Origin: Amphiura filiformis
Lineage: Eukaryota; Echinodermata; Ophiuroidea; Amphilepidida; Amphiuridae
Reading direction: 5' to 3'
Length of the DNA: 64,000 nucleotides
NCBI RefSeq assembly: GCF_039555335.1
Contig: NW_027305501.1
Span: forward strand, 248,001-312,000
A program made the translations under genes and the position numbers. Of this stretch, positions 1-12,370 are shown one piece after another (the stretch's first letter is position 1; every line of letters starts with the position of its first letter). The notes beneath the pieces are model-generated. The model was given only the letters and a program-made list of their open reading frames with translations. It had not been told where the DNA came from and did no database searches.

Positions 1-474
1 TTTTTAAAGGCTAAATAACCCCAACAGCCTTTTTAAAGGCTTTTAAGGGCTACCAAATCTTCAAAAAACAGAAATGATCTTGTGTTATTATGCTGTGCTA
101 TGCTAAAAAAAAAAAAGAGTCCCTACACGTCCTTGCCCCGTACACAACACTGATAGTCCCCAAATTAAACAACACACACACAAGTTTTGTTTGTTTTTAT
201 TACAAGAAAGAAAAGACACCCATTCGAAACTTTTATTATTTTTATTCACAATATCAAATAAATGAACAAAACAAAGAAAGAATCATAATAAAATAATAAT
301 CAATAAATACAAATATACATGCAGACGGCATAAAGTTTGTGTACAATTTCTTGACTGTACACGTCTTATCGTTACACAGTGAGTCAATGGGTTCCCGGTT
401 GTTTCTCTATTAGGTACAGTGGTTACGGTGCGCAAATACTTCCTGCTCGTCATTTGTTCAAACACAGGCTCGTA
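1..474. other. AT-rich flank without recognised gene
   Basis: Short open frames here are low-complexity and show no recognisable domain, splice partner or repeat pairing. Nothing else is seen before the inverted-repeat element that begins at 475. Confidence 0.4.
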
Positions 475-1961
475 CCCTGGATATTTTGGGAGGGGTGCGG
501 AATTTCCAAAATGTTGACAGTCTTTTCAAAATAAATGTTGCTCACATACAAAAAAAGGAAAGCATTAGCATGTTATGAAAACATTATACCAAGTTTTCAT
601 ATTCAAAATCTGAAGGAAGATTAAGTTAACAGTGGTCAACGTAGATTAGATTTCAGTTCAAACAACAAAAATAAACATGAACTTCTCACCAAATGACTTA
701 AGGCCCCTGAATAAAGAGGGGGTTGAGAGATTTCAGAATAGAGGGTGCTCTGTTTTTTTCTTAAAAGGCCTTTTTCACATGAACACTTGCAACATCCTAA
801 ACACAATTATTATTTTGATCACAAATAATAGTTACAGCTATTATTACCACAACAGAATTATTTAAAGAATATCAAAGTTTGGCCTACGTCTTAAACAAGC
901 CGTGGGAATGTCATTGAGCTTGATTTCTAGTCCAAACATTTCCAGTTTCAGTTTTATTTCACCTTTCCGGTACAAAAGGATATCACCATCAAATATTTCT
1001 GTTCTCACGGGATAAGAAGCGTAGCATGGCTTTGTATGAACAAGTTCAATGGCATAAAATTGCGCAACAAATAATCATATACTTGAGTAAAACTTACATT
1101 AAAGGCCTACATGGTTCTTCGAAAAATTTTGTACGTGGATGTGCCGCACAGGCTTTGGGATGATGACTTTCTGACCTACTTTGCTGTTTTGCCACCCATC
1201 AGTATCAAATTTTCACAAAAAGTACCCAAATTTGGTGCTTTTTCGAGCACTTTTGCTCAAACTGTTTCCAATTGCGCATTGGTCATAACTGAAAACCCAC
1301 ACATCGATATACAAACATCGTCGTGGCACATCCGCGTACACCTTCAACCACTAAGAACGCCCAAAACAATTTAAGCCTCAAATATAAGCAATCCCAGGTA
1401 TGGATATTAAAATCCCCCCAATATTTTGAAAAGGGTGATGGTTCATACAATCACCCCCCCCTTGACGCATGTTTGTTGATTTCTGACTAAATTAACCTCA
1501 TATTTGGCCATTTTAGCCTAAAAAGTACCCATTTTCCCGCGCTTCGCTCGAATTTGTTCCACTGTTGCACAACATTCCACCATTTTAGCTTCAATATGGC
1601 AAATTTTTCGCACGCTTCGCGCGGATTGGTAACATAAACTCATCTGTCGCCAAAAGATGATGGATCCACTATACTACACCCCCCCCCATGTCAGAAAGAA
1701 ATCTACGCCTAGCCTGAAACAATCAAATATGGATAGAAACATTTGCTTTAATAAATCGTTAGACACGTTTTATTGACAAAATACAGGCCTTCTTCTTTGA
1801 ACATGTTGAATGTGGAGAGATTGAGAGCTGGACTTACTTTAACTAATATAACCTATAAGGTATAATGTTTACACAACTTGCTAATGCTTTCCTTTTTTGT
1901 GCATATAAGCAAAAACTGTCCACATTTTGAAAATTCCGCACCCCTCTCAAAATATCCAGGG
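475..1961. mobile_element. Non-autonomous DNA transposon with about 100-bp terminal inverted repeats
   Basis: The left end (475-575, beginning CCCTGGATATTTTGGGAGG) is repeated in inverted orientation at the right end (about 1876-1961). Both arms contain the block reading GTGCGGAATTT and the block AAAGGAAAGCATTAGCA. TA lies immediately outside each end (473-474 and 1962-1963), consistent with a TA target-site duplication of the Tc1/mariner kind. The 1.3-kb interior has only short open frames without a transposase signature, so the element looks non-autonomous. Family assignment rests only on the TA target. Confidence 0.7.
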
Positions 1962-2000
1962 TACATGTAAATTTGAAGGCAGATTAAGTTAGCCATGCCT

Positions 2001-2355
2001 TTAAGGGGGTACTACACCCCTACCCAATTTTGTGCCTATTTTTGCATTTTTCTCTAAAATTATAGCGCATTGGTGACAAGGAAGATATGTATATTATAGG
2101 GGCAAGGACTACAACTATTGCACTGGAAATTTTATTTCAGCACAGACAACAGTTTTGGAGTTACAGTCAAAAATGAGGGAAAACCAGTATTTGATCAATA
2201 AATCAACTACTTGCCTTGAGTTGCTGAATTTTCAGTGCAGTATTTGTTGTCCTTGCCCTCTAATATACATATCTTACTTGTCACCAATGCGCTATAATTT
2301 TTGAGAAAAATGTAAAAAATAGGCACAAAATTGGCCAGGGTGTAGTACCCCTTAA
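2001..2355. mobile_element. Foldback MITE with TTAA flanks, copy 1
   Basis: Nearly the whole unit is one imperfect palindrome. The left arm starts at GGGGGTACTACACCCC and the right arm ends at its inverse, with matching inner blocks such as TTTTGTGCCTATTTTTGC and CATTGGTGACAAG. TTAA occurs exactly at both ends (2001-2004 and 2352-2355). A second copy lies at 62007-62367 with the same TTAA ends. TTAA targets are typical of piggyBac and Kolobok elements; no transposase is present. Confidence 0.75.
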
Positions 2356-2485
2356 CTACTCTAGAATGCAATTATATTATAGTCTTATAGTTTTTACAAA
2401 AGCTAAACACATTTTGAGTCTAGTCTATTTTAGTGGTTGGTCGGGAAGCCGGAATCCTAGAACCGTAGTTTTGTTTTGGTGAGCA

Positions 2486-3166
2486 CCCAGCAAACACAAA
2501 ACGTTTTAAATAAGTTATATTTTGGGTTTTGGTTTAGGTAAAAACGTTTTAATAACATTAAAATGTCGGGTTATATAAAGGTCATGAAATCGTTTTAAAA
2601 CGTTTTGTATGAAAACACACTACAACAATATTTTTAAAATGTTTTCGAAAAATGTCATTGTAAACTATTTTTGCAAACATTTTTGGCCAAATATTTTGTC
2701 AACACTTAAATAATATTATGTTAAAATATTTGCACCCAGCAAACACAGAAATGTTCTTAAAATGTTTTTTACAAAACGTTTTAATAACATTTAAATGTCG
2801 GGTTATATAAAGGTCGTGAAAACATTTTAAAAACGTTATTGTAAATATTTTGGGCAAACATTTTTGCAAAATATTTTTCAACCCCAAAATAACAATCTGT
2901 TTAGAATGATTTGTACCAAGTTTTCAAAAATGTTTTTGGAATGTTATTAAAACGTTTTTATACCCTTTATATTACCCGACATTTAAATGTTTTCTGTAAA
3001 ACATTTGTGTTTGCTGTGCAGTAAATTACCAACAAATGTTATTTAATGTTATGAAAACGTTTTATACCATTAATGTACCCTTTATATAACCCGACATTTA
3101 AACGTTTTCTGACAACCTTTTATAACCTTTTGCGAATGATGTCGAAAACGTTTTGTGTTTGCTGGG
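2486..3166. mobile_element. MITE of the CCCAGCAAACACAAAACG family, copy 1
   Basis: It begins CCCAGCAAACACAAAACG and ends in the inverse, CGTTTTGTGTTTGCTGGG. The inner sequence repeats AACGTTTT and blocks reading GTCGGGTTATATAAAGG in both orientations. Related copies lie at 30702-31393, 52568-53261 and 54259-54632. The better copies show a TA target duplication. This copy has CA at both flanks instead, possibly decayed. No coding capacity is visible. Confidence 0.75.
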
Positions 3167-3204
3167 CAGCAACACACGTATTTTTGTCCAGTCTTACGCC
3201 CGGC

Positions 3205-3609
3205 TTAAGGTCTCGTATAGCGACGCTTTCACATATGGGACCTGAGAGCACATCAGATATATCGAATTGCAGTTTGAATACGAGGAATGTCATTCTGATA
3301 TCAAATAATTTTGAATTTTTGAAATTCGCGATATAATACACATTTTATGGCAAATGATTAATAATTGATATTTGAAATTTAACAGTCCTCGAAATAAATT
3401 GTATACGTCTAATGATATGTACTTAAAGGATATGCAGCTGGGATGAAAAGCAGTCCATCCAAAACAATTGAAATTTGGATTATATCGCGAATTTCAAAAA
3501 CATCTAAATTATTTGATATCAGAAGGACATTCAGAAGGCAATTCGATATGTCTGATGTGGTCTCAGGTCCCATAAACTACTGTGCAAACGTTGCTATCCG
3601 ATCCCTTAA
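3205..3609. mobile_element. TTAA foldback MITE of the GGACA..GAGCACATCAGA family, copy 1
   Basis: The arms converge on blocks such as ATATCGAATTGCA and GATATCAAATAATTTTGA, found in inverse orientation at about 3480-3560. TTAA stands at both ends (3205-3208, 3606-3609). Longer relatives are at 12781-13444 and 22722-23232. Confidence 0.65.
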
Positions 3610-3898
3610 CACTCCGTTAAGAACGCCTTTAATAATACTAATAATGTACAATGCACTCTTAAGGGTGGGAAGAGAGTTATCTTCCGGAAGTGGTGACATT
3701 GAAATTGGTATTGTGAAAGCTGATGAAGACTGTTGTCGTAGTATAAAACAGGATCTGGATACGGCAGACTGCTCAGAATAGACAATACTGGTGCTTCGTT
3801 TACCACTGTAAATGACTGAGTACTCATCAGAATTGTTTCCATATATCCAAAACATCTCATCGGTACGATTTTAGTGTTCTGCACAAAAACCAAACATC

Positions 3899-5183
3899 AT
3901 GCTGGGAAAAGAGTCTCTTATGCAACGTATATTTTGTTTTTACATTTTGCTCGCAGCTAGTGATGTCGCAACAGCGGAGCCGGATACCTGTGGCTACCTA
4001 GAAATCGACATTATGTGCCCTGCTGTACCTGCAGATAAAAGCCTGTCTTGCTGCACTGCACGGACCAAAGATGAAAAACAGGTCATCACAGAAACTATAG
4101 CTGAAATCGGTAATCAGACTAATTGTTATTTTCGATAAAATAATATTAACCATAAACATAAATGGAAACATTGTAGTAGCCTACAACTTTAAGGCGTGTC
4201 GTGGAACATGACCTAGCGTGTTACTGTTAGTGGTGTTTGCACTTATTATTGAGATAAATAAAGCTGACACACAAGAGGAATGGTATAAAGGAGATCCCAA
4301 GGCTTGATATGAGGGGTGTCATTTCTGCCCCCATGTGCATGATTTTTCTCGGGAGGGGTAACACGCTCAAAACTTTTAGATTATTGATATTATATGAATT
4401 ATATTTTGATATAGTATTGCAGCCTTAACTCAAGAATCTCACAATTATGGCGATGTAAATGCGATTATTTGCTTCCATGACTCATTGTCTATAAAAAGTA
4501 CACCGCAATTTTTACACCTCGCCTACTCCAATACATATCCTTTAAATTTAATATTCTTCCCTTCGTTGCTGATGAAGTTCTTTGAACAAATCAAACCCCT
4601 TGCATTTCCTCACATCACATCAAGCTTACATTGGGCGCCCCATTCCTTTTTAAAGGAATTTTATTTAGTTACGTGGCAAAAAGTAGAAAATATGGCTCCT
4701 TCCATTCCAATCGCCGTAATAACCGCATTCATTGTTATTGTTTTTTGCTTTTGTATTTTTACATTTACAGACAAAGGCTCAACACTAGAGTCCTATAAAG
4801 AAGACTATGATCGAAGAAGGAGAATGCAATTGGAGGGTGACACACCATACTATATAACTACAGCAGTTTCAACAATTGACAAAGTCACCGGAGCTACCTA
4901 CGTTTGTATCGCTAATGGTACATCCCATTGCGAGTATCGCATGGCCACGAACGCAACCACCGTTAATGGGACGACTTGGAGCTGTTCCGATGTTGAATTT
5001 GATACAGTTTATACGAATGATCCCTTTGCGAAGGCCTGTTTTTCCATTCCCAAATGTACGGATAGGGAAATATGTTATTACCCTGACAAAGATAATGGTG
5101 GTAGTTCATCAACCATGTCAACCAGGGTTGGCTGGATTACCATTGTATTGATATTGGTGCAAATTGTTTCCCTTGCGCACTGA
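3899..5183 (+). CDS. Two-exon gene for a small cysteine-rich, probably GPI-anchored surface protein
   Basis: Two plus-strand open frames fit together as exons: exon 1 3899-4109 (donor G|GTAATC, phase 1) and exon 2 4771-5183 (pyrimidine-rich tract, then ACAG). Joined they give 207 residues. Residues 1-26 look like a signal peptide, with hydrophobic FYILLAA and likely cleavage after ATA; a second ATG at residue 8 is an equally good start. The predicted mature chain has ten cysteines, five N-glycosylation sequons or more, and ends in small residues (GGSSS) followed by a 17-residue hydrophobic tail (GWITIVLILVQIVSLAH). That is the layout of a GPI-attachment signal, although a single-pass anchor is possible. 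A poly(A) signal cluster follows the stop within 20 bp. The family is not recognised; cysteine spacing does not clearly match Ly6/uPAR. An alternative reading with exon 2 beginning at its own ATG (4692) would replace the signal peptide by an N-terminal membrane segment, but this stretch looks like the intron's polypyrimidine tract. Confidence 0.65.
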
Positions 5184-5188
5184 ATACA

Positions 5189-5203
5189 AAATAAATAAAT
5201 AAA
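5189..5203 (+). terminator. Poly(A) signal cluster of the cysteine-rich gene
   Basis: Overlapping AATAAA hexamers lie just after the stop codon at 5181-5183. The position suggests a very short 3' untranslated region. Confidence 0.6.
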
Positions 5204-5639
5204 GTCACTATAATTGGCTAAATTACTAGCTGGTTTCCCGTTGGCATTTTGCTTTTGGAACAAATTTTCCTTATTTTGTTTTTTTATTTTGAAAATCCAG
5301 AAAAAACATCTCGTTGTTTTTGTTCACACCATCTAACCGAAACATAATGTGAAGCGTTATATATTACGTTTAAAAATAAATAAGCTTTCTTCTGATACCA
5401 AAATGTTTTTGATGAAGAAAACCGAAAATAGATACGCGTAATAATTAATCGAATTAATGACAAACAATTTGGTTTTCGGTACATGGGTATAGTCCAATTG
5501 TTAGATAAAATAAAATACTGCAGTGAAGTGAGATAACTGTTAGAATATTTGTGATGCAATCAAGCAAAATCAGTCGGAACTCGAAAATATTACATTTTCA
5601 GTTTCTTATCGGATAGTAAAAAGCATTTACAAAGCTGGA

Positions 5640-6140
5640 TTTTGCAGAAAACCCCATTAAACTTTAAACAGTTCCAAAGATATGAGCAATTAAAGAGTTT
5701 CCAAAACAACTGGTTCCGACTGATTTTGCTTGATCGCATCACACAGACCTATCAAAAGCCTATACATAAACTGGAACACTGTGAATTTCGTGTTATAGTA
5801 TTAGACTATTTTAAATATTACATCAATAATAGAAAACATTTGCAAGCATCTTATATAATTCTAGTGAATCTGAACTGAAAAATATAATTTGTAGTGTTCC
5901 TCAAGGATCAATATTAGGTCCATTACTTACCACTAAACTTTATTCGCATAAAACATTCAATCTCAAATGAATCGAGAACTCAAAGAAGTGAGCAAATTAT
6001 TCATCATCCAGAGAATCTTGTAAATATCTTCTTAGATATATTTAGAAAGAGTGCAGCATAAAAAAATCATGGATGTACTAATGATGAATGTCTAACATGG
6101 ACATGTCATAATGTGTTTCTAAAACAATATTAAGAAATAT
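5640..6140 (+). mobile_element. Degraded LINE reverse-transcriptase fragment (shared with gene C flank)
   Basis: Short pieces resemble the region before the catalytic part of a non-LTR reverse transcriptase: DYFKYYINNRK at about 5800, followed by the coding sense of VPQGSILGPLL at about 5900, with frames broken between. The same relic is present at 50570-50970 downstream of gene C, with aligned indels, so it appears to have been copied with the flank of the receptor gene. Confidence 0.55.
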
Positions 6141-6207
6141 TAGTGTTATGAATAAAGTAAAGTATTTTATTCCTGATTGTATACTCTTTTGTACGTTAGT
6201 TTTGCCT

Positions 6208-6306
6208 AGTCCTTCAAGAATGACTATTGGCTGAGGTTACAGTCAATATAGCGAGGCTCGGCCTTCGGCATCGCTACTCAGCCGAGGAGGTGCTTCTTGA
6301 AGGACT
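6208..6306. repeat. Short inverted repeat ending TCCTTCAAGAA
   Basis: AGTCCTTCAAGA at the left is matched by TCTTGAAGGACT at the right, about 100 bp apart, with a second nested pair around GGCTGAGG/CTCAGCC. It may be a small MITE. Confidence 0.45.
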
Positions 6307-6338
6307 CTCTTTACCCTACCTAATTATGAAATACTGAT

Positions 6339-6583
6339 ATAGAGGTTGTGCATGGAATTATTGATTGACTCCAAACAAAGGATTTGCACCGGTGTCCTTC
6401 ACCGTAATCATGGCGCAGTGCAGTGCATTCAATCAAATGTTGTCATCAACCTATTTGATCGTAGTGCATTTGTTATGTGTGTGAGACGAACTGTCGCGGT
6501 AGATTGCAATCATGCTTTTATTGAATGCATTTGAGTAGTCCGCCATATTTACGGTTTGATACGTCATTATGCACAACCTCTAT
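6339..6583. mobile_element. Small MITE with ATAGAGGTTGTGCAT ends
   Basis: ATAGAGGTTGTGCAT at the left and ATGCACAACCTCTAT at the right form perfect terminal inverted repeats about 245 bp apart. No coding capacity is visible. Confidence 0.55.
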
Positions 6584-6769
6584 GGAGTAGTACATATTAA
6601 ACATAATTATCTAAATAAACTTGCAAAAGTGAATGGGCAATCCAAACAGTTTCAAATGTAGTAATTTGTCTGTATGTATTAAGTTGATTTAAGATTTAAG
6701 TTAAGATCATAATACACTTGAACTGGGCACTTTCATGCATAAATATTCGATTAACGAATTACCCAATGC

Positions 6770-6912
6770 CTTCAATTAGCCTTTTCGAGATATGGCGGAC
6801 ACAACAGGGTGGCGCTGCACGAAGTGGGTAAAGGCTTCTGAATTTGCTGGGTTTTAGCCAGATAACTGCCCTCCTATTGTGTGCGCCATACTTCGAAAAG
6901 GCGAATGATTAT
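6770..6912. repeat. Inverted repeat, arms around GCCTTTTCGA
   Basis: ATTAGCCTTTTCGAGATATGG is answered by an inverted near-copy ending TTCGAAAAGGCGAAT. The unit is about 140 bp and MITE-like. Confidence 0.5.
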
Positions 6913-7704
6913 TTTACAAAAATGCTCCAGTCCTTTCCTCCATATTTGTCCTGTTTTGTCACAAATTTACATTTTGATGTTTTGCTTTGTAAGTAAGTTT
7001 ATTATAAAATACTGGAAATAAAGCTGAAGACTTGAAGACTAACTGTAAACTGTACGTTTGTATAAAGATGTGGATGATTGACAGCCTCCATTGCTGTATT
7101 GCTTTTGCGGTGTTGCTTTGGGAATTGGGAAGGGGTGAACACAGTGGAATTAGTTCAAAATTCTTCTCTGTTTGCAATGTTTAATAATAGATTCCATAAC
7201 ATTAATTTTGAATTTCGACTCGGATCATAATATAGGTAAATCCGATTCCACGCATTCCTACACCTCAATGGCAGCCATTGATGGGGGCATCCAACCTGAA
7301 ATGTGAAATGATGCAGGCTTTGCGGGAATTTTAAACTGTGTTCCATCACCCGTGTGACAAAAGGATGCTGAAAGTTTACTGTACTAATGAATTCTACCCA
7401 TCACTTGGCTCGTCGGATTAGTGTACAGTTTTGTTGGACTCGGATTAGGTAGGCTACCCCCGAGTTCAGACTCGGTCACAAAATGACTCGGATTTGGCCG
7501 TCGGGGAGTCCGATGAGCTCCCTCTTCGAAGTCGGAATATTTTCAAACATAAACTTAGTTTATGTTTGCAAAACTATTGTTTGTGGAATTACTGAACACT
7601 TAGATTGCCATACATGCACGTCCACAAGGATACGGCCTAATATATGACACCCAAAATCATGCTATTGCCCAATCACATTTTGTGTTTACAAAGCTAGAAC
7701 ACTT

Positions 7705-7962
7705 GAAGACCTGAGCGCAAGAAGACCGAACGTCCACTTGGCCCCTCAACATGTATACACTAAAGTTGTGTATAGTTTTGTATAGTTTGGTAATGTTTTA
7801 TACATGTTCAGGGGCCAAAACAAATCTTGTACAACCTTTCATGATGTTTTCACCCTGGAACATGTATTAAACATTATAAAACCCTAAGAAACTATACGTA
7901 ACTTTAGTGTATACATGTTGAGGGGCCAAGTGGACTTACGGTCTTCTTGCGCTCAGGTCTTC
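7705..7962. mobile_element. MITE with GAAGACCTGAGCGCAAGAAG ends and ACTT target duplication
   Basis: The terminal inverted repeats begin GAAGACCTGAGCGCAAGAAG and extend through a block containing CCACTTGGCCCCTCAACATG. ACTT flanks both sides (7701-7704, 7963-7966). The paralogous sequence beside gene C (about 51150-51175) lacks the insertion, supporting these limits. Confidence 0.7.
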
Positions 7963-8452
7963 ACTTTTAGAACACTGGGTAAAACATCCATTGAGTATAA
8001 CATTGTACCCAACATTAGGTATATTTGACTGAACATTGGTTAAATTCAACCTATATTTTCAGAAGTTTAGTCGATGTTGGTTAAAGTTTAACCAAAAATT
8101 TCTGAAAATAAATGTGAATCTAACCAATGTGGGTGAAATGAACCTAATGCCTCTGTCACACATAATGGACTGGGTCATCGTATATCGCCGTATACACAAA
8201 TAATTTATCCGGTGGCAAAATCACCAGTCCGGCAGAAGATTAAGGGGATTTGGGGTCCCATTTCCTTTCGTTTCTCTATGCGTTTATATGGTATGTTTAT
8301 GTATGTCCAATCGTTCAATGTCCAGCAAATAGAAGCTAATAGCTAATCCTATTTGAAAAGTGTGGGAGCAGAGAGAATTTCATAATGTAAATAATGGCCG
8401 AGGACCCTCAACTACCTAAAATACTCACAGGTCTAAGGCTTACTTCTCCGGC

Positions 8453-8743
8453 CAGGGCCGGATTTACCTTTTGGGGGGCCCTGGGCCAGGCTCAAATTTG
8501 GAGGCCCCCAAACACATCGTGAGGAAGGCATGTGCACTCAAGTGGCCAAGTTTTTAGGTTTGACTAGGACATTTGCGCGCGCAAAAACGCGCAAAATATT
8601 GCACTTTACCCTATTTTGGCCCAATACATGGTGTTTTTCGACTAAAATGGAAAATGCACACTGCACAGGGCAATTTTGGGGGCCCCCCAAATTTGGGGGC
8701 CCTGGGCCCGGGCCCATCTGGCCCTATGGTCAATCCGGTCCTG
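8453..8743. mobile_element. hAT-type MITE, GGCCC-rich, with 8-bp target duplication
   Basis: The ends are CAGGGCCGGATTTACC and the near-inverse GGTCAATCCGGTCCTG. The 8-bp sequence TCTCCGGC is present on both sides (8445-8452, 8744-8751). CAG-type termini plus 8-bp duplications are characteristic of hAT elements. The interior is unusually rich in GGGGGCCC runs. It carries no transposase. Confidence 0.8.
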
Positions 8744-8904
8744 TCTCCGGCGATGTTTGACAGGCGCATAACGTTAGGTGTTAAAAATGTTTTCCTCAAC
8801 GGTTGGTTCAATCAGTGGTGTGTTCTGACAGTGGATGATTTGCCATTGTTACCAACCCAACAAGAGTGACGCAATTATAGATGTTATTTGCAATTTGAGG
8901 GATC

Positions 8905-9124
8905 AGAATCAGAAAGCCTACTCACAAAGTACAGCTCTCACAAAATGAGCATAAAATTGACAAAATAACTTTCTGAGATATTCCAAAAATCGATATTTCC
9001 TCCAGAATTTATTGAATTTTGTCATGTTTATTATACTGTATATTCTTTAGTGCCCTGGCGAATTTAAGCTCATTTTGTATATATCATCAGGTTTTTATGA
9101 GTTAAGACTTTCTGGCTCTGAACA
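8905..9124. repeat. Foldback sequence in the 3' region of gene A
   Basis: CAGAAAGCC and CAAAATGAGC blocks are matched in inverse orientation by GGCTCTG and GCTCATTTTG. A paralogous palindrome lies downstream of gene C at about 51445-51725, so it predates that duplication. On the minus strand it includes an AATAAA (9028-9033), a candidate poly(A) signal for gene A. Confidence 0.5.
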
Positions 9125-9151
9125 GTCGAATTATTAATACATGTTGACATC

Positions 9152-12100
9152 TTATGATTCAAAAATCACATAAAACGACCAGTAATATACATTAAACGCC
9201 AGAAACGCCAACGCAAACAACACTCTTGCTAATTTATCCATGTGCTCGGCACTAAATCCTGTATACTCCGGCTTCGATGGTCCGTTTGTCAATTCCTTTG
9301 TGTGTGCTCCGCTTTTCTCTTTAGTTGACGGGCTGGTGCTGTATATGCTGTCGTCGGGTTTTAACTCTGATGCATCATTAGATTTCTTCAGGAAAAGATG
9401 ACAAAAATAATAATTTAATGATTACGTTAAATATACATGTATCTGTAGGTGTAAATTTAATGATTGTTACGTCACCCTTTACAAATGAATAGTAAATGAA
9501 TTCCTTTGATTTCTGGATGAGCAAGTCACTGAATCACGAATACTTTTTATTCGTTGTAGGCCCCTATATACCTGTGCGATTGGTTTCTGGTGAAAGTGAG
9601 TGGTCCGAATTTATTACACGATTTATATACACGAGTCAGTTTCAAGTGGAGTTATTATTAAAGTCCATAGCATTTTTGATCTGCATGATTTTGCGAGTCT
9701 GAAGTCTTTAAAAAGTGTCACAAATACCGGAGCACTGTGACATTCAAATTTTATCATTTGAGTTGGGGCCCGTGAAAAATGTTGACATTGAAGATTTTAG
9801 CTTATTTCGTACTGCACGTACATCGATCGTGGACCTTCATTCTGAAATGTCTAACATCGATCGTAGACCTTAATTCTGAAATGTCTTGCAAAATTTGCAA
9901 CTTGAAAATTGGCTAATGTGTTTATTAGCACTACTAACTAAAACAGAAAAAAATGATGCGGCATTTCTTAAGATTCAATATCCAGATCATTTTGTGGCAC
10001 ATTGGATAGCTAGACATTTTATTTTCTTCTTCCTTTTCTGGTCAATTGAATCCAATAATATCATTTTCATTTTGAACTTGGGCATACCGGGGCTACCGAG
10101 CTGGGGGAGAGGGGCAACATTTTCAAACTGTCTGTCTCGCTGATCCGGTACTAAAATGACTTTACTGGGTCAAATGCACATGGAAATTTTAACGCTAAAA
10201 TGGCTCAATATTAGGACAATTATACCTCATGAAACCGAAGAAAGATGCACATTACATCATTTGGTCAAAATTGCTCCCCGGAGTTTCGGAACTTACCCCT
10301 CCCCCTTCCCCTAATCAGTAAACCTCTGATTTTGAACAAAAGAAATACTGTACCAGTTTTCTTTCCTGAAGTACGATAAGATAGTTAGTCATGGCATATT
10401 CTATCAGCGAGAGGAAAACGAAGATAAAACACGCGGCCATCCATATATCTATAGCCTGTAGGAAAAATCAAACATATTGTGGACATGTCCTTAAAAAAAT
10501 TTACCCCCGCACAGCGACTACGCCTGGTAAATAATTATACTGTACAGGCAGGGAAGCTAAATCAATACACGTCTATCTGCTATATGCAATCCGATGCACG
10601 TGTATTGATTTACAGATACACGTGTATTGATTTTGAGATCTTTAGATACCGGGGTAGATTTTGGTTTCAAAAGAATCCAAAGAACATAGTGATAATATTA
10701 AGTGAGTGTATTGGAATTTAAACCGTGCATTTTGAAATCAAAAACTGACAAAAATTCAGATTTTATATGTGCAGAACAAAAAAAATTACAGCTGCCCTCA
10801 TTCGTAAACACTCGGTTTACAGAACATAGCACAGTACTGGCGCAGTGTAGACCACTGGTGGAGGCAGCCTAAACATATGACGTACCAGGCTCACTGACCT
10901 CTACAGAGGTCAATTGTCAATAGCCTTATTCTTAGGTCCCTCGGCCTATAGTCTCAAAAGTATTATACAGGTCGAAACAAAATGGCCATGCGTGGATGTT
11001 GAAGAACTAGTGGATTCGATCTACCATCATGGCGATATCTGCCATGAAGATATCGGGGCGATGACACTGAGCCCCGAATAGCCAGTATCGGGGTATATAA
11101 TTTTCTTTCCCTGATCTTATTTTCACATACCACTGTCAGCACAGCAGGAAATTGCAGGGGTTATTACACAGCCCGCTATGCACTATGACCACTCCTGCCA
11201 AACAACTTTATTTTGCATTTGAATATCGCGCTATCCCAGTCAACTCGCTACCATGATCATGACCAGAGGATGTATTGTATAAAGACATTCCCATAACCCA
11301 AATGGGGTTTCTGGCCTTCATTTGGATTTGGATTTGGAAGATACCTTCTCTTAAATAACAGTATTGCGAACCACCAGCATACATAACTCGAGGTAGAGAG
11401 TCTTTCCTATTCAGAGGAAATATTGCAATTACACACCTTATTGCCTTTTAACAATAACCATTGACACTAGCACATATCAGAGAAGATGTAAGAAAAGGAT
11501 GGAGAACAGAATTATATCCTTGAGATAATCCCGTAGGTAATCCTGTTGCACCTATCATAGTCCTTTATTCTCAAGTGGTGGGTTAACCAACAATTAACAA
11601 TGAGAGGAAATTCCTGAACCTAGTTCAGTTGGGGATGATTTGAAGTGACCGCCAATTATGACTATTTGATATTTAATACCAGCAATGTGAAAAAAAAAAA
11701 GTAATAATGTAGTGCCAAAATAATGTACCCTTTTACGGAAGGAGCAAAGTTTAACAAGTTATAACTCCGCTTCTGAAGTACGAATGTCAGCGGCGAATGT
11801 CAGGTTATTATTTCCCAGTCTTTAAAAAATTACAGGCAGAGGTGGGAATCGATCTCGGTACCTCCAGGTTAAACAGCACTGTGGAAGACCACTAAGCCAA
11901 CTAAATATCTGTTGTGAGATGTGTGACATTAATCTTTGATATTGCTTAATGGAACAAATCGTGGAATTAAATCAGTAATAAAAGAAGTAGATTCTTATAT
12001 AGCGGTCAAATTAGATAAAAGGGGAAATATTTGTCCCTGCTCTAAAGAAAATATAGGTTAGAAAATTATCAAATAAATTTAAATTAAAAATTGAGATTTT

Positions 12101-12303
12101 ATATTTCTTTCTTTCACGAGGCGGACAAACACTGACAAACACTGTATAAGCTAAAAATTCGACCCTTATCACTAGATCCTGTCATAGCTCAATGGTAGAG
12201 CATCAGACTGCTAATGTCAATATCGTTGGTTCGAGTCCTCCTGCCAGCAATGGTTATATTTATGATTTTAATACTACGCTACAATTTGTTCAATTTTTTT
12301 CGT

Positions 12304-12370
<67 letters not shown>

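Noticed and set aside
8530-8869. Overlapping open frames on both strands, rich in Gly and Pro
   Set aside because: They are translations of the GGCCC-rich palindromic hAT MITE and have no protein-like features.
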